A stretch of 64,000 nucleotides of DNA from Neopestalotiopsis rosae (lineage: Eukaryota; Ascomycota; Sordariomycetes; Amphisphaeriales; Sporocadaceae). The stretch covers positions 1,984,001 through 2,048,000 of the forward strand of contig JALGAS010000007.1 of assembly GCA_023078685.1 (NCBI GenBank), read 5' to 3'. Below are positions 11,212 through 24,076 of this stretch, in pieces. The notes under the pieces are model-generated. The model was not told the DNA's origin and searched no databases. It was given only the letters and a program-made list of their open reading frames with translations. Within the stretch, counting starts at the first letter, position 1. The number at the start of each line of letters is the position of its first letter. Made by a program: the position numbers and the translations under genes.

Positions 11212-14200
11212 ATTGATAAGTGAAGATGGAAGAAATTTGATGAGAATTCTGGTATCACTTTTGTGTTGAGTGCTGAGTTGAGTGGATGGTTTCCAACTTC
11301 TCGAGAAAGGAGAGAAGTCTGTCATATTTGTACCCAATCTTGATGACATTGTTTCTCGCGCTGAATTCGTCTTTCACGATATAATCAGAGTTCACGATAG
11401 ATTTTGACGTTCAAATCCGAACCGAGGCATGCACATAGTCCGCTGTATAACGTCTCCCAATGAAGCCATCGTGCACTGCTTTCAATACGTGCTTGATCGT
11501 TTTGTCTATGGTGAGGGCACAGGTCCCTCGGCATGTTACTCTGAAGTTCAGACTCAATATTCGCCATCTGGGGTAATGCAGAGGTCGTATTGCCAAGATT
11601 CAATCATCGTGGTCAGCAATGGAGGTGGGAGACATCATTTTCGCGTGACTGAAATAAGTCATGGCACAATGCCGTACCATGTGCCAAAAACTCGCAGGAA
11701 ATGATGTGAGAGTTCCGAATACATGCCCAGCTGCTACATTCAGCGATTGTTGAAGCCAATCGTGGCTTTTCTTGGGCACCAAGAGGAACGCGTTGCAATT
11801 GGAGATTCCTCGGTAGTGCAGGCATCTATAGTAAAGAACTGTGTTATAGCGAAAAGTGTGGGGTACGTCTTCGCAAGCAACTGGGGACTTCCGAGGCTTT
11901 CTCCATGTGGAGAACGGTCGGTCCCTGTGGAATATGGCCAGAAAGTATCACCGTCGTTTCGTTGACAAATGAGTTTATCGTTATGGCTCCGAAGGCTTAC
12001 ATATTGCAGGTCTTGGTGATGAACAAGATAGGTGCCTGCAAATAACATCCGTATACTTCTGTGGTGAATCTGGCAAACGACGGACCTCGGCATCCATCAG
12101 GTGTGTTTGTAATCGAGTGGCTGCTTCAAGGACGGACAAAATTCCGAAGCTAATATTTAGAAGCTGACTTGGACTACTCTATATGTCAGTCACGGCACAG
12201 AAGAATCGAAGGTTTGAGCTGGCCAAGCTATAAAGCCACGGGTTGAAGCCGATCTCCAGTTCAGATTGATCCGGTGTCTTGGCTGGCTGGTCGCCCAACA
12301 AGCACTCTCGTAATTTATGATGATATTCAATTCACCAAGGGCATTTGTCGTGCCAGTCCAAGCATCAAGATATATCTCGAGTCATTTCTCGCAGTCTTGT
12401 CTCGATGAGAGACTGGCCATGTCCTCAAGTTTTCGAAGGCGTGAGCCTCAAATGTAACAGAGTTGGGTTGATATGCCCTGAGTGCGTTGGATCCTTATCT
12501 GCGACGGCGTTTTCGATACTTCTGACATGCAATTTAAAAGGTTATATTTGTCATCAAGTATTCCGGTGCTTCATGTGGCGTCTAATTGTCGAATTTGCGT
12601 CCGAGATTTATGTAATAGAGGAGGGTGGAAACTGGTCTAAGGTAAGATCGCAGTCGTCGTCCATCGTCCCTGGAGTGCTTCTTACACTAGGAAAACGCAC
12701 TAGATGAGGAGGGTGTCCAGCTTCAGCACTAGGGTCGATCTCCGAGGCTAATTGTAGTCTTTTTAGTGGGTATTAGTGGACTTGGAGCAAGCTCGCCAAG
12801 CGGTAGAGGGCCGATCAGCCTTCCAAGGCACCTTCCTTTGCTTCCATGCAGTTGCTCCATGATGAGCAGGAACGTTCCGTAGAAAGAATGTTGTATTTGC
12901 CAATTCAATCCTGTACAGAGGTTTCGAGTCGAAGCAACGTGTCAAAAGCTGAGTGAGAGTCTGCATCACGCCAAACATTATGCAAGTTGATGCCATGTCC
13001 ATGTGTTCGAGGCCCTTGCAGGCAGTCCCAAGGGTTTGTGCTTGACTGTAGGTAGTGCAGGGCCTGCGTACCCCGAAGACCTGGACGTGGTACTTGTAGT
13101 GGGGCATATTGCACTAAACAACATTTGGAAGTTCTTGCCATTAATGGCTGCCAAAACTACTTGCTCATCCAGTCCTCCACGCACAACGCCGGGCAAGAAC
13201 CAGTCACATCAGCCCATTCTTCGGCTTGGCACTTCAAAGCCAGGATAAACTCACCAGCGACTTGAGCCCGCCCAGGGACCACAACTTGCCATGGAAAGCT
13301 TGCCAGCAGCTAACTGTCTGTTCTCCACGGAAGAGTTGCCCGTTTCATCCTTGCCCACTCGGCCCGCCGCTTCTAACTCTGACTTGGTAGATTTTCTGTC
13401 CCATCTTTGGCCCATATTCCCACGTGAAGACTCCCCCATGCGGAGAAATGTGTAATTCTCCTTCAATTGCATTCTTGTTTCTACTTTGCATTGTCTCTCC
13501 TTTCCAATCTCGTTTGCAGGCTAGATGCAAGGTCTCCTAATTCCAAAGCCGGCGTGGCTTGCAGCACTCCCTGCACCTCATCTGCCTACTACTAAACAGT
13601 CCTTGGACAGCAGCAAATAACGTGGCAGAGTGTTATTACATGGCCCTCTGTGACAGATCCAGGTCCACGAATGACAACAACCCCGACATGATGCTTTTAC
13701 CCCGCCGCTCTGCTCCGCTACCGAGTAATATCAGCGAAAATCAACTTTTCACCGAGTATCCTGGTTTTGGGGCAATACACTCCAAGTGGACAGATGCATT
13801 CTGCTTCGCAATGGAATAGGTTTGGTATGTCGCCTGCAAAACTTTGAATATCACTTCACCGACAGATAGACTTGCTGTCTTTGAAACGGAAGTGGCGTTG
13901 CCATGAACCAGTAACAACGTGGCTATTCTTTTCCATTTTCCTTTTTCTCTTTTTTCTTTTACTTTTCCAGGGACCTCTGCCGCCGTGAGATCTTGTGCAA
14001 CAGCGTACAACAGCACAGTTTGGAGGCCCACGCGGACACTATGAGGATTTCCATTTTCCAATCTCGATATCTTCGCTTATCCCACAAGCGAATCAATTGA
14101 GTTGAAGAGAAATATTGACCCAGCGTCAGCTATCTCAATAAAAGATTGAGCATGACGCGGCCTCGAGAAAATCCATATAATTCAATACAGCATAAACGAA

Positions 14201-15457
14201 CGGAGCTCAAGGTGCCCTCATCTCGGCTGCAGGCGTTTTTGACTTTAAACATACAGAGTACTTAGAATCCCACGCCTGTCCAGAAAAGGAAGAACTACAC
14301 ATTTTGTGTAAAACAATAAGCAAAGTCTACCAACACAAGGCCCTTGCCTCAGCCATTTTATGTTTGCTTCTGCCAGGATGTCCATGGTCGGTCAGGGTGC
14401 CAGTTTCGTATCAGCACCGCAAGGTCAAGCAATAATAATTCTTCAGCGTGTTCTAGATGTCTTTGCCGTACAAGGTTCCTATCCACGAACCGGTTCTGGC
14501 ACGCGTTTCCCCCACGCAATGCGCCAGAAAGAAGCGGACTGCAAGTGTTCTACTATGTACCTCCATCACCACTTTCGCGTTGATCTTAGCACACGAAGAT
14601 AACGCTGAACAAGACTGAACACTTGCCGTGGATGACAGTACTCCTGCTGTCATCGTTTCAACGATCCATCAAGACTCACAGCAATTCAGGGCGCAATATA
14701 TCAGCATCTCTTGTGGCTAGAATACCCCTGTTGCCCTACACTCAACTACTCCGAGGTTGTACAAACTCCCAAAGCAGGCAATAGACTGACCCAGTATTAG
14801 GGTGGCCGGTGGATCGTCACCATACATGGGCATTGCATATTGATGCTACTAGCATGCCCCAACGTCTGCATCGTGCCGTCTCTGACGGTATAGTTTCACA
14901 ACCGTCCCAAGCACGCAAACCACCCATGGGGTATCTCATGCATGAATGCTCCCTGGGCGAGAGGCGCACTTCCCCATTCCCCTCTGAGACTAGATACAAA
15001 AGAAGATCAGGAAGCGATCGAATAGAGTCGAGTCAAGGGCGATTTTATCCGCGTCACTACACAAAACGCCATTCCATAATATTAGGAAGCTTACCCAAGG
15101 AGCTTCCATGACTCTTTAGAGTTCGCTCGGACCTTTTCCAAGTTCGCCAGCCCTGCCGTTGCGCTACAACAGAAGAAAAGACCACCCTCCCACACACGTC
15201 TCAATGGTCGAATGGCGTCCGTGCCAGCGGGACAAGCCTTTGACCGATTCTGAGAGGCCCAGAGTATAAACTTCAAGCCAGCCGGGATGGTCGGTCCACA
15301 TTAAACCCGTGGCCAAGTACATGTCTTTCTTTTTTTGAGTTTCCTGGCCCAACGTGGATCCGAATGACAGCTCCTTCAACCATTCACCATATCTCTACCT
15401 CACCAATCTATCACATGGTGATATCGACTGGAAGTTGATCCAAATATCGCAGTCGCC
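11212..15457. other. Long gene-free stretch (4.2 kb)
   Basis: The longest apparently empty stretch in the window. Open frames are all under 121 codons, lack start context or domain motifs, and overlap on both strands. I see no transposase, terminal repeats or structural RNA. It may hold non-coding RNA or decayed sequence that cannot be recognised by eye. Confidence 0.45.
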
Positions 15458-16996
15458 ATGAGTAACTCGACTGCGCCGCCTGACTTCACCGTCTTCGACC
15501 TGCCGCCTGGCTCTCGGGGCAGCATACTCGTCAATGTCAATCTCGCGCTTATTGTCATTTCGAGTACGCTGCTCTTTACTCGACTATATGTTCGGGGGTT
15601 CATGGTGAAGGCTCTTGGACTAGACGACTTGCTCGCCACGATTGCATATGTACGATGACTATCTCGGTGGCCAATCTTCCAGATACATTTTGCTGAAGAC
15701 TTATAGGCGATATTGACAACACAATCTACATTCGAGATTCTCGCAGTAGGGGTTGGGTCTGGTACCCACATGGATGACGTTCCGCCAGAGAGAATACCGA
15801 CATTCTTCTCAGTCAGTTGTTCCGTGGCATTATATAAACAATCTGACAAGCAAACGCTGACCGTTCTTGACACAGTATCTTGTAACATTACAACTTTTAT
15901 TCTTCTGGGGAACATGCACCGTGCGCCTCTCGATAGCAGCGTTCTACCCACGGCTTAGCCAGGATAGTAGGTTCAACAAGATCAAATGTGACAAGTCTAC
16001 TTCGGTCACTGACAGAGTATATTAGGAAATTACTTAAGATGCATCTACTTGGTCGCATCCGTAATCATTGCAATCACACTGACTGCCTTTTTCTTCGAAT
16101 TATTTGAATGCAAACACATTCCGTGAGTACTTGCTAGATATAACCCCGGGGACAGTGTTTTGGCTGATATCGAATCACGCAGCGATTTGTGGGATGTCAC
16201 AGCACCTGGCCGACAATGTCTCGACAAGAGCAAGGAGGCGCCAATGATGTGGTCGCATAGCGCTGTTGGTATAATTATCGACATATCACTCGTCGTTCTT
16301 CCCATCTGGGTCATTTATTCCAAGATGAAGTTTTCGGCCAAGACAGTCCAGGTTATTCTCGTTTTCTGCATTGGTATCTTTGCCATTATCACGGGCATCG
16401 TTCGGTTGATTATCAACGTCAAAACGGACTTCACCACTGATACGTGAGTGCCACTTTCCTCGTGTTATTCGCAGCGATACACATAGCTAATATTGATCCT
16501 CCCGGCACTTAGGACTTTCAAGATGGCTCGTGTGGCGCCATGGACCGACATCGAGGGTCACCTTGGACTATGGACTGCGTGTTTCCCAGCGCTACAGCCG
16601 CTTATCCGTTTGGCAAGCTACAAGCTGGGCCTCAGATCGACACTCAGCAGCACAGCGAAGCGATCGAGGACAGCTGGTGCTAGCAGCGGCGCACCAAAGT
16701 GGCTAAGCAGCGGCAGCCACCATCGTAGTGGGCTTCGGTCGCACGGTTACATGAGCTTCAGCAGCGGCGACGACTTCAAGGTCGAGGACACGCGCAGCGC
16801 TGTCGTCGTCGGTGGAGGTACAGGTACCGGTCTCGACGGTGTCAGTGCCACGGACTTGGAGCTGCGAAATCTCGAAGCTGCCAGGATTCTTGACCGAGAT
16901 GGTGGCGAGCACACCGATCCCGCCCGGAATGTCATCTTCAAGAGGACCGACGTCAAGGTACAGATTGTGGACGCCAGGGACCACCACGACAGATGA
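15458..16996 (+). CDS. PTH11-like seven-helix membrane protein
   Basis: Six exons (15458-15649, 15707-15811, 15876-15966, 16026-16122, 16183-16443, 16513-16996) join in frame to 409 residues. The protein has an extracellular N-terminus, seven hydrophobic segments and a soluble tail of about 130 residues rich in Ser and Gly. Typical elements of the fungal rhodopsin-like/PTH11 (DUF-type, non-CFEM) family are present: [12 protein letters not shown] near residue 54, [33 protein letters not shown], a [12 protein letters not shown] loop, and a last-helix region [18 protein letters not shown]. Such proteins are plasma-membrane, G-protein-coupled-receptor-like molecules thought to sense surfaces or nutrients; ligands are mostly unknown. 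No CFEM cysteine domain precedes the helices. Confidence 0.85.
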
Positions 16997-18305
16997 GATG
17001 TATAATTGCTATATCTCCTCTCTACTTTCCTCCTACTGTCTCGGCTGGCTCGAGCGGGAATCTTGATAATACTTCATGGTGGCATTTACAGGGAGTTCTG
17101 GCGGTCGAGTTTCAACTATGGCGAAAGAAAAAGCAAAAGCACTCTGGTCTTTCCTGTATTTCCATGATACCATTGCTGTTACCATTACTGGATTAATTCA
17201 CTCGATTATGTACAGTACTAGACTATATTTTCTACAGCACCGGCATCGATACATGGCCATGCCTTTCGGCGGGAAGAATTGTACCATTTCTGGAGAGACA
17301 AGCGAGAACTCCCGTCTGCGATATAGTATAGATAATGTCACAACTTTGGTTTGTGGCGAATCATTTGCGATCAGACCTGATCGGCATATACACAAATAGG
17401 CAGTTCATCGCTCGCAGCGGCTGTTTAAAATTATGCTTAAAAAGTTGCAACCTTCCCGCTCCCATTTCCCCCGCTGCAACATCTGTGCTGCGCAGCGATC
17501 TGCACAAACGGCCATCCATCTTTTGAGCTTCCCGCAAAAGACCTTGGCAACTTTCATCGAGGAAACATGATGCACCTCTATGTGATTCCTGCCGCTTTGT
17601 CCTTTGCTCGCCGCAAAGCGAAGCACTCGTCTGCTACCCTCATGTCTTCTTCTATCCCACAATGCATAACCTCTCACCGCAAAACTCGGCAGAAGTGTTG
17701 CACTCGCTTCACCTCGCACTCAAGTAATTGTGATTCGAGGGAAGCTGTAGCATCAAGAATGCAGGTGCATCTAATTCGCCGAGCGGAACCCAGATGCGAA
17801 AGGATGCGGGCGATTGACTGATTCCGGTCAACCCCGCGAATGCGAACCAAGCTCTCACCCCCGATGTTTTGATGGGTGGCCCCATGTCTTGGTCGCAACA
17901 TCCAGTTCCAGACCATTGGGTATCACAACCCCGGGGCACCACCCTGGTCGGACGCCGGAAAACCCGGGCGAAACCCCCCATGCTTTCGTCTGAATGAGCT
18001 ATAGTCGCGACATGAGATGCCCGACCCTTGTGGTGAGCCAAACCTGGGTAAACAAGCTTGATTGAATCGACCGGGGTAATGGCGTTCTTTTTTTCTCGGC
18101 GCCAGGTCCAGGGGATCGGGGCATCGGATGGTGCCTCAGCTAGGTGGTATTCTCAACTCAATAATAGGTCTAGTAGTAGTAACTATCGAGTCTGAGTGAA
18201 TCATCACCAGGGGCAATCTACACAGGGCTTCCTTCCCAGTAGTGTAGAGCCCAAAACTTATCACGGCATATATGGGGCTTATCAAGGGGCATGATGAGAA
18301 TAGAA
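16997..18305. other. Intergenic region
   Basis: About 1.3 kb between the convergent PTH11-like gene and the gene at 18306. Only short frames; no feature recognised. Confidence 0.5.
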
Positions 18306-19474
18306 TCACAGGACAACCCAATCACAAGCGACTGCCCACCGGCCTTCCGGCCCAAGGTTGATCTCCCAGACGGGTTTGGCAATTGCCACGAGCGCTCCGA
18401 CGACGACGTCGTTTCTCCTGGCCAGATCGAGCAGACGGCCCTCCCCAGCTAGCATGACCTGTAAGCTGGGAGTATTCGTCCGCTGGTGGGTCGAAGAGCT
18501 GTCATCTGGGACATTGTGGCCCTTGACGAGCACCATGCTCTGACCGCGCCGGACCTCTTGCACGGCGAGCCTCGCAACAAAGTCCCCATCTCGTTTGGAC
18601 CCCGTGTTGGACTCGATATCCATGAGCCAATCCCTCACCTGGGCCGCCAGTCCTCCGGGGACATCTTTGGTGCCTCTTCTGCGTGGTGAAAAGGCGTCGG
18701 GAAGCGGATCATGAGTCGTGCCCTCTGGTCGCTCGACCGGCTTGAATCGCGGCGCTCTTTGAAACGTCGGCTGTTGAACTTTTACTCCGGGCGACTCTGG
18801 CGCGTCCGAGTTGAAAGCCGAATCAAAATCGTCAGGGTGTTCAAGCTCTTCTTCCTCTCCGCCTTCAGAATGCGCGACCTTGATCTCGTCTGAGGAGTCC
18901 AGCCAAGGCAGGTCAGGTTCGTCCTCATCCGCCAACACTGAAGACACCGACAAGCGCCGCCGCTTCGGAAATGGCGCTCCTTGCTCGGGGTCGCTCTCGT
19001 CTACGACGTGGAGCAGTCCATGGTTCGATGTGGCCGCTGCCGGATTCGCCTCCGCTGCGATAAACGACGACGACGGAATAGAATCAACCTCAATAGAGTC
19101 CCTAAAGAGCTTGGACGGCGGCACGTCGGGAGGCGAGCTGTCTATGACATCATTGATGTCTTCCCTCTGGCGCTGGGTGCGCGCAAACGTCGCCGCCGGA
19201 CGCGCCGGTGTGGAAGATATTTGCTGCAGCAAGGCAGCAGCCGACTGCTCGCGTGGTGTAGAATGTAGTGAGAAGCGCGGCGTGGCGTGGAACTGCTGCG
19301 ATCCGCTGGCGAGCGGCTTGGGAGTGTCTGCTCGCTGACTTGCCGTCCTCTTTGGGACGAGAAATCGGTGAGGAGTTGGTGTCTTGCTGGGAATGTTAGT
19401 TCTGACTGGAATATGTGCCTCTCGGGGTCGATAAGGATGCAGTGGTAAGTACTGACTGAAGGGGGAGGGGCCAT
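18306..19474 (-). CDS. Conserved acidic protein, probably nuclear
   Basis: A long open frame runs from about 19556 to 18306 but contains no ATG near its N-terminus, so the start must be spliced. One model is ATG at 19474, exon 19453-19474, a 47-nt GT-AG intron, then exon 18306-19405, giving 373 residues. The middle is disordered, Ser/Pro-rich and very acidic (EEEELEHPDDFDSAF), with the basic patch KRRRLS as a likely nuclear signal. The C-terminal 130 residues are ordered (GGLAAQVRDWLMDIESN and a final WAVACDWVVL) and look like a small beta-rich, OB-like domain. I suspect a conserved DNA-metabolism or chromosome factor but cannot name it. It is probably a housekeeping gene, not part of a cluster. 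Confidence 0.6.
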
Positions 19475-19969
19475 ATTCCAGGCTCTCCCTCCGATGGATT
19501 GAAAGGGTGATTTGTCGCGCACCACTACGCCGGGCGAAGAAATCTTGTACGAGCAATTTCGCAAGACATTATCTGCTCGCCATTAGGAACTACTAGAAGA
19601 AGGATTATGAGCCAAAAAATATTTCGCGCTTGATCGATGTTCTCCGGCGCACTGCCTCTGTACCCAGCACGACCTATGTAGGAAAGGCAGAATAAAGGCA
19701 ACTGACGTACGGATAGGTGCAGCAATCAGTGCGTGCTGGCGGCTAGCCCACTACAACAAGGGGTGGGGCGAGGGGTGTCCCCGCCAGCCCATTGGTCACT
19801 TTCCAGACGCGGTGAAGGCGGAGAGCTGAACCACGAGGGCACATTGAACAACAAACATGGCGTGGAATTTCCACATGTATATCTCGATCAGCTATAACAC
19901 TTGCTGTTGAGTATATCTCTAAAAGTTTTGTCTATATTTTGAGTTCCACGATCCTCAATTAAAAATAAG
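19475..19969. other. Divergent promoter region
   Basis: Separates the leftward gene at 18306-19474 from the rightward acyltransferase at 19970. It holds both promoters. No motif is strong enough to name. Confidence 0.5.
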
Positions 19970-21397
19970 ATGTCTACTCTTGGCGAAATCCAAACAGACC
20001 CCGCTGTTCCAAATCATACAGAACAACTATCGCTATGCAACCACGTCTCTCCGCGGAGCTATATAGCACTAGTTCTGTGCTTCCCACTTGCAGATACTTT
20101 CGCTCAGGCTGCTATTGATCATCTTCGAAATTCCTTGCAGCAGGTTGCCAAGGAACAGCCCTTGTTTACGGGACAGCTCCGGCTTGTCGGCGATTCACGA
20201 CCAGGCGTGGCTGAACTTGTGTTTTGTCCAGATCGCGAAATCCCATTCGACGTTCGTATTTCTACAGACCATGCCTCGATTACATACAGCGATTTAAAAG
20301 CAAAATGTTTCCCTCAGAACTTCTTCATTGGCCCAGAGTTCGACCAACCTGCTCAGATAGATTCAGACCCGATCCCCGTCTTGCGCGTCCATGTGACCAT
20401 TCTTCCAGGTGGCCTGCTTCTTACGATATATCTGCATCATTCCATCCGTGATGGCCACTCGGTACGAAATTTCTTGAAATGCTTTGCCGCAAAGACAAAG
20501 GGTGAAGCCGTGGATACAGTTTACACACAAGTTATGTGCAAGCCATGGCCTTACCAGAGAATGGCAACAAGTTTCTCGTCTGCACTGTCGGTATGTCGTG
20601 AGTTCACAGCTCTACCTGATCTCAGTGGACCATGGCAGGTACGAATGTCCAGTCTTGGCCCACCACTTCCTGCAATTGAGAGAAGCGGCAAAGTGTTCGT
20701 CTTCTCAGATACACGCATTGCCGAGCTACAAAAGCTCCTCAATGCACAGCTTCAATCCTCTGCAAAAATATCGACATATACCTGCATCGCTGCTTTGGCG
20801 TTTTCGCACATCATCAAAGCACGCCTACAGGCAGGAAGCCCTTCGGTATACAACGAAGGCGAGAGTCAAGCACTACTTTGGAACACTGTTGGTTGGAGGA
20901 CACGAACCGCTCAGCCTTTGCCGGAAGAGTATTTCGGAAACGCTGTCCTTCTCAATGCTACCAGAGTATCGACAAAAGAGATATATGACGCATGTGAAGA
21001 TGTGGCCGCACTTGGATCACTGGTATGCTCGATCAGAAAGGCCATAGACGAGGTTGACGAAGAATTCGTGGCCAAGCGACTCTCCCCTTTTGCCGAGATT
21101 GATGATCCACGCGTGCTGGGATTTGACTTGGATCCCCGAGTGCCGACGAATTTGATATTCAACAGTTGGCGCTATTTCGGTGCAGATATCGAATGGAACA
21201 TTCCCGGTGTCAACGTGGCCGTGCCAGAATCTGTAAGGAAAGCCCAAGGTTCTTGGAACCTGGGGACCGCTATACTACTACCTACCTCGCCGACTTCGGG
21301 AAGACAAGAATTGTTTGTCAGTCTGACCAATAGCGCTATGGTGTCACTCTGCGCTGATAAGGAATGGATGAGATGGATATCTCAAGTCACTGAGTGA
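19970..21397 (+). CDS. BAHD-family acyltransferase (trichothecene 3-O-acetyltransferase-like)
   Basis: Single exon, 475 residues, the usual size for the BAHD/transferase family. The catalytic HxxxDG motif is present as HHSIRDG near residue 157, in the expected setting TIYLHHSIRDGHSV. The C-terminal structural motif (DFGWG in plants) is replaced by FNSWRYFGADIEW, as in fungal members. The enzyme would move an acyl group from CoA to a hydroxyl or amine of a small molecule in the cytosol. Fungal relatives act in secondary metabolism or xenobiotic protection (TRI101-like). The acceptor is unknown. There is no polyketide gene within 10 kb, so it may work on its own or as a detoxification enzyme. 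Confidence 0.85.
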   Translation: MSTLGEIQTDPAVPNHTEQLSLCNHVSPRSYIALVLCFPLADTFAQAAIDHLRNSLQQVAKEQPLFTGQLRLVGDSRPGVAELVFCPDREIPFDVRISTDHASITYSDLKAKCFPQNFFIGPEFDQPAQIDSDPIPVLRVHVTILPGGLLLTIYLHHSIRDGHSVRNFLKCFAAKTKGEAVDTVYTQVMCKPWPYQRMATSFSSALSVCREFTALPDLSGPWQVRMSSLGPPLPAIERSGKVFVFSDTRIAELQKLLNAQLQSSAKISTYTCIAALAFSHIIKARLQAGSPSVYNEGESQALLWNTVGWRTRTAQPLPEEYFGNAVLLNATRVSTKEIYDACEDVAALGSLVCSIRKAIDEVDEEFVAKRLSPFAEIDDPRVLGFDLDPRVPTNLIFNSWRYFGADIEWNIPGVNVAVPESVRKAQGSWNLGTAILLPTSPTSGRQELFVSLTNSAMVSLCADKEWMRWISQVTE

Positions 21398-22018
21398 TCA
21401 AATTCCGAAGCGCCAGAAGCCAAACTCCATAAAGTGGTATGTATGTATCTCCTTCAAATTCATCTAGACGCGAATGCTTCGGAATTAGAATCGCACCCTC
21501 ACAAGAGTATGAAGAGCATCGGCGTGCTGATTTGTGCTCAAAGAAGACACGATAGACCATTTTGCTGCCACTTCCAAGCTCTGAAGGCACCTAAATGGCA
21601 AGCCTGAAGTTGATTAGAATTACTCTGTCCAGCGTGCTCCAAAGAAGCTCGGTAGCTGAGTTTGCTCACAGCTCTTCGCATCATGCAGAGGCATGATGGA
21701 ATATTGGCAAAAGAACAGAGAAGTGGGCTGTCATCTGGGTGGCCCGTATATGAGAGGTTGTCTTGTGCAACGTGATTATCACTGGCTGAGACACTCACAG
21801 CCTTATCAGATGGCTGGATTAGTGCCATGCGGGAGGCCTACTACTTTCCATGAAAGTCAGCCAATGCCATTTTTATGGCCCAGAGAGTCGTGGAGGTGTG
21901 CGTTTGCCCCTCCTACCAGTTCCCCTCTTCTTGTTCTGCTCTTTCCTCATTACATCGATTACTCACATAAGACTCAAATCACAATTCCCACAACTCGTCA
22001 CTTTTCCCTAATAACAAC
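21398..22018. other. Intergenic region
   Basis: Contains the terminator side of the acyltransferase gene and, in the last 100 bases, a pyrimidine-rich promoter stretch just before the ATG at 22019. No other feature. Confidence 0.5.
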
Positions 22019-23027
22019 ATGTATACAGACGCCAAGCCGACCATAGATGAGCGTACGAGACTGATACCGGTAGCTACTGTTCATGTGATATCCCAGCAGA
22101 GAAGCCATAAACACAGCACCGTCAAAAGGCGATTTGTCGAGATTGCTCTTTTCTCAACTGCAATTGCGATCATCATTGCAGCCATCATCGGGGTGATCAG
22201 TTCGCTTCCTGTCCCAGATCCTATCACTGATCCACCAACCCACACTTCTTGTTTCAACACCTCGAGGGCTTATGCCAGCGCCGAGGCTTTGAACAACAAC
22301 ATCAACGGTTTCTGCCAAGATGTAGCCAACAATCAACGTCTTTTCACAATCAGCCGCACATGGACCAAGGTTTATTACAGTAACACACCCGAGGAATACA
22401 AAACGACCATAGCGTTATCGAGGCGGGTGCCTGGATTCGACCGAGATCAGTGCATCGCCTCCCTGAGCTCTATCGTCAATCGATGCGACATCCCCTCAAG
22501 CGGGCGCGATTCTATACACTGGAAATATGGGGGAAAACGTGTGAAAGGAGCTTTTGAATACACCCTGGACATTGCCCGTCAGAACCGGCCATGGCCTCCA
22601 CCATCTAAGCCTTCACAGCGCTGCGAGGGGTGGTACAAGTTTATTTTTCATCACTTCGATATCTATGGCGCTGGTTGGGCGAGTTACGATTGGGGCCAAC
22701 ATTCACTTGCGCCAGCAATTAATCCTTGCTGTGGACCAGGTAAGAAGACAAGATGCTGAGAGATGAGAACCCGAACTCATCTGTGAATAGGAAGCCTAAC
22801 TGGGTGGGGATTTGAATATTTTGATCAGCCAGATGAGAACGGACATGAGGTAAGAGATTTTTTCATTTATTACCCGGCCGCTTCTTTCAAAAACGTCTAA
22901 TCGTTTGTCTACATAGTGGCATGCATGGTTCAACACAGCTCTTGGAACGAGAGGTCGATGCTTTGATAACAGTATAGTTCAGTGCACGGCTGGTGGACCT
23001 TGTGATTCTTACTGCATCGGCAATTGA
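22019..23027 (+). CDS. Membrane-anchored, Cys-rich extracellular protein of unknown function
   Basis: Three exons (22019-22739, 22791-22849, 22917-23027) give 296 residues. Residues 1-40 are a basic cytosolic tail, residues about 41-64 a single membrane helix (ALFSTAIAIIIAAIIGVISSL), and the remainder a secreted-type domain with 11 cysteines, giving a type II topology. The spacing CIASLSSIVNRC followed by WKYGGKRVKGAFEY loosely recalls the small extracellular modules found beside fungal killer-type chitinases and as stand-alone proteins, but this is a weak impression. The C-terminus ends in a compact Cys cluster spanning the last exon. No catalytic motif is visible. Neighbours give no functional clue. 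Confidence 0.65.
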
Positions 23028-23278
23028 TCTCTGCGAATCGATCTCTTATCGAATGTATATTCAATCAAGGATATCTCCAAGACGGTAGCTGGAAATTCGC
23101 AATCTCACTCTTACCGCAGACCTAACTACTCCTGGTCTCAACGAGGCAAAATTTGTTTCAAAAAGCTGGAATACATACTACAGAAGGGGCAAGATCAAAA
23201 AACCACAAATATATCTTCTACAATACTGCCTTATATTTCAACCCAAATTCGTATATCCAACATCAAGGCTGTAATATA

Positions 23279-24076
23279 CTATCCGTAGAGCGGGAGGTAC
23301 GGGTGTAGCCAAGGAAAAGCCCATCTCATCAAGCCCGTCAAACAAAGCAAGGGCAGCGAAGAAGGCATTTTCGCACTACCACCCACGTTGTTGACCGATA
23401 CATTCTTCATGTCGTAGCGACCTTCTGAGTCGCTACCTGCCTCAATCATGGCACCAGCCAGGTCCATGTACGAGATAAAGGTCTCCTGCTGATGCAGGTT
23501 CAGCTTGTGACCGCGCGGCTTGTCGACCGACAGGCCGCCTGGCTTGATGAAGATGCTGGAGAGCCAGTCTTGCTCGGCGCGTAGCAGAGCCTCTGCCCGC
23601 CTGAGATCCTCGTATGTGTACGAGTTGGCGTGGGTCACGACCCAGTGGAAGACGGACGAGAGGTTGCCGCAGAGACTGGGCTCAAGACTGGCCGAGGACA
23701 AGACGACAATCTTGGGCACGGCATTTTTCTGGCCGTGCAGGTGCACCGTCTTCTTCAGCGACGTGATCAGAGTGCGCGCGGCGTCCTCGGCAATGTGCAT
23801 GTTGGGGATGTTGTCGTTCATGGTGACGCACATGAAAGCAATGCCACAGCCGTGGGCACAGCGCGAGAAGAGCTCCGTGTTGAAGATGTCGCCCTCGAAG
23901 ATGATTATGCGCTTGGACCTGACTGCCTCGGGAAACAAGTTGGTCATTTTGGCCGCGTTGCGGCAGTAGGCGTGGATGACATTATCGGGGGAAGACGCGA
24001 GGAGAACCTCGGTGAGGGCACTACCACTCTTTCCAGTGGAACCAAAGATGGCGTATTTGTTGTTGATGACTGCCAT
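23279..24076 (-). CDS. NmrA-like NAD(P)-binding oxidoreductase
   Basis: Single exon, 265 residues from the ATG at 24076, chosen because the Rossmann strand follows directly (NNKYAIFGSTGKSGSALTEVLL). The dinucleotide-binding GxTGxxG motif is FGSTGKSG near residues 12-19. RNAAKM after the second strand fits an NADP-type site. The protein lacks the Tyr-xxx-Lys pair of classical SDRs and belongs with atypical SDRs of the NmrA/HSCARG type, which includes MdpK- and AvfA-like tailoring oxidoreductases as well as regulators. It is transcribed divergently from the hydrolase at 24528 with 451 bp between starts, so the two may be co-regulated. Substrate is unknown; it is 9 kb from the PKS gene. Confidence 0.8.
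   Translation of the reverse strand: MAVINNKYAIFGSTGKSGSALTEVLLASSPDNVIHAYCRNAAKMTNLFPEAVRSKRIIIFEGDIFNTELFSRCAHGCGIAFMCVTMNDNIPNMHIAEDAARTLITSLKKTVHLHGQKNAVPKIVVLSSASLEPSLCGNLSSVFHWVVTHANSYTYEDLRRAEALLRAEQDWLSSIFIKPGGLSVDKPRGHKLNLHQQETFISYMDLAGAMIEAGSDSEGRYDMKNVSVNNVGGSAKMPSSLPLLCLTGLMRWAFPWLHPYLPLYG

Noticed and set aside
10612..11223. A 203-codon frame on the plus strand
   Set aside because: Antisense to the HsbA-like gene, which has a good signal peptide and helical pattern.
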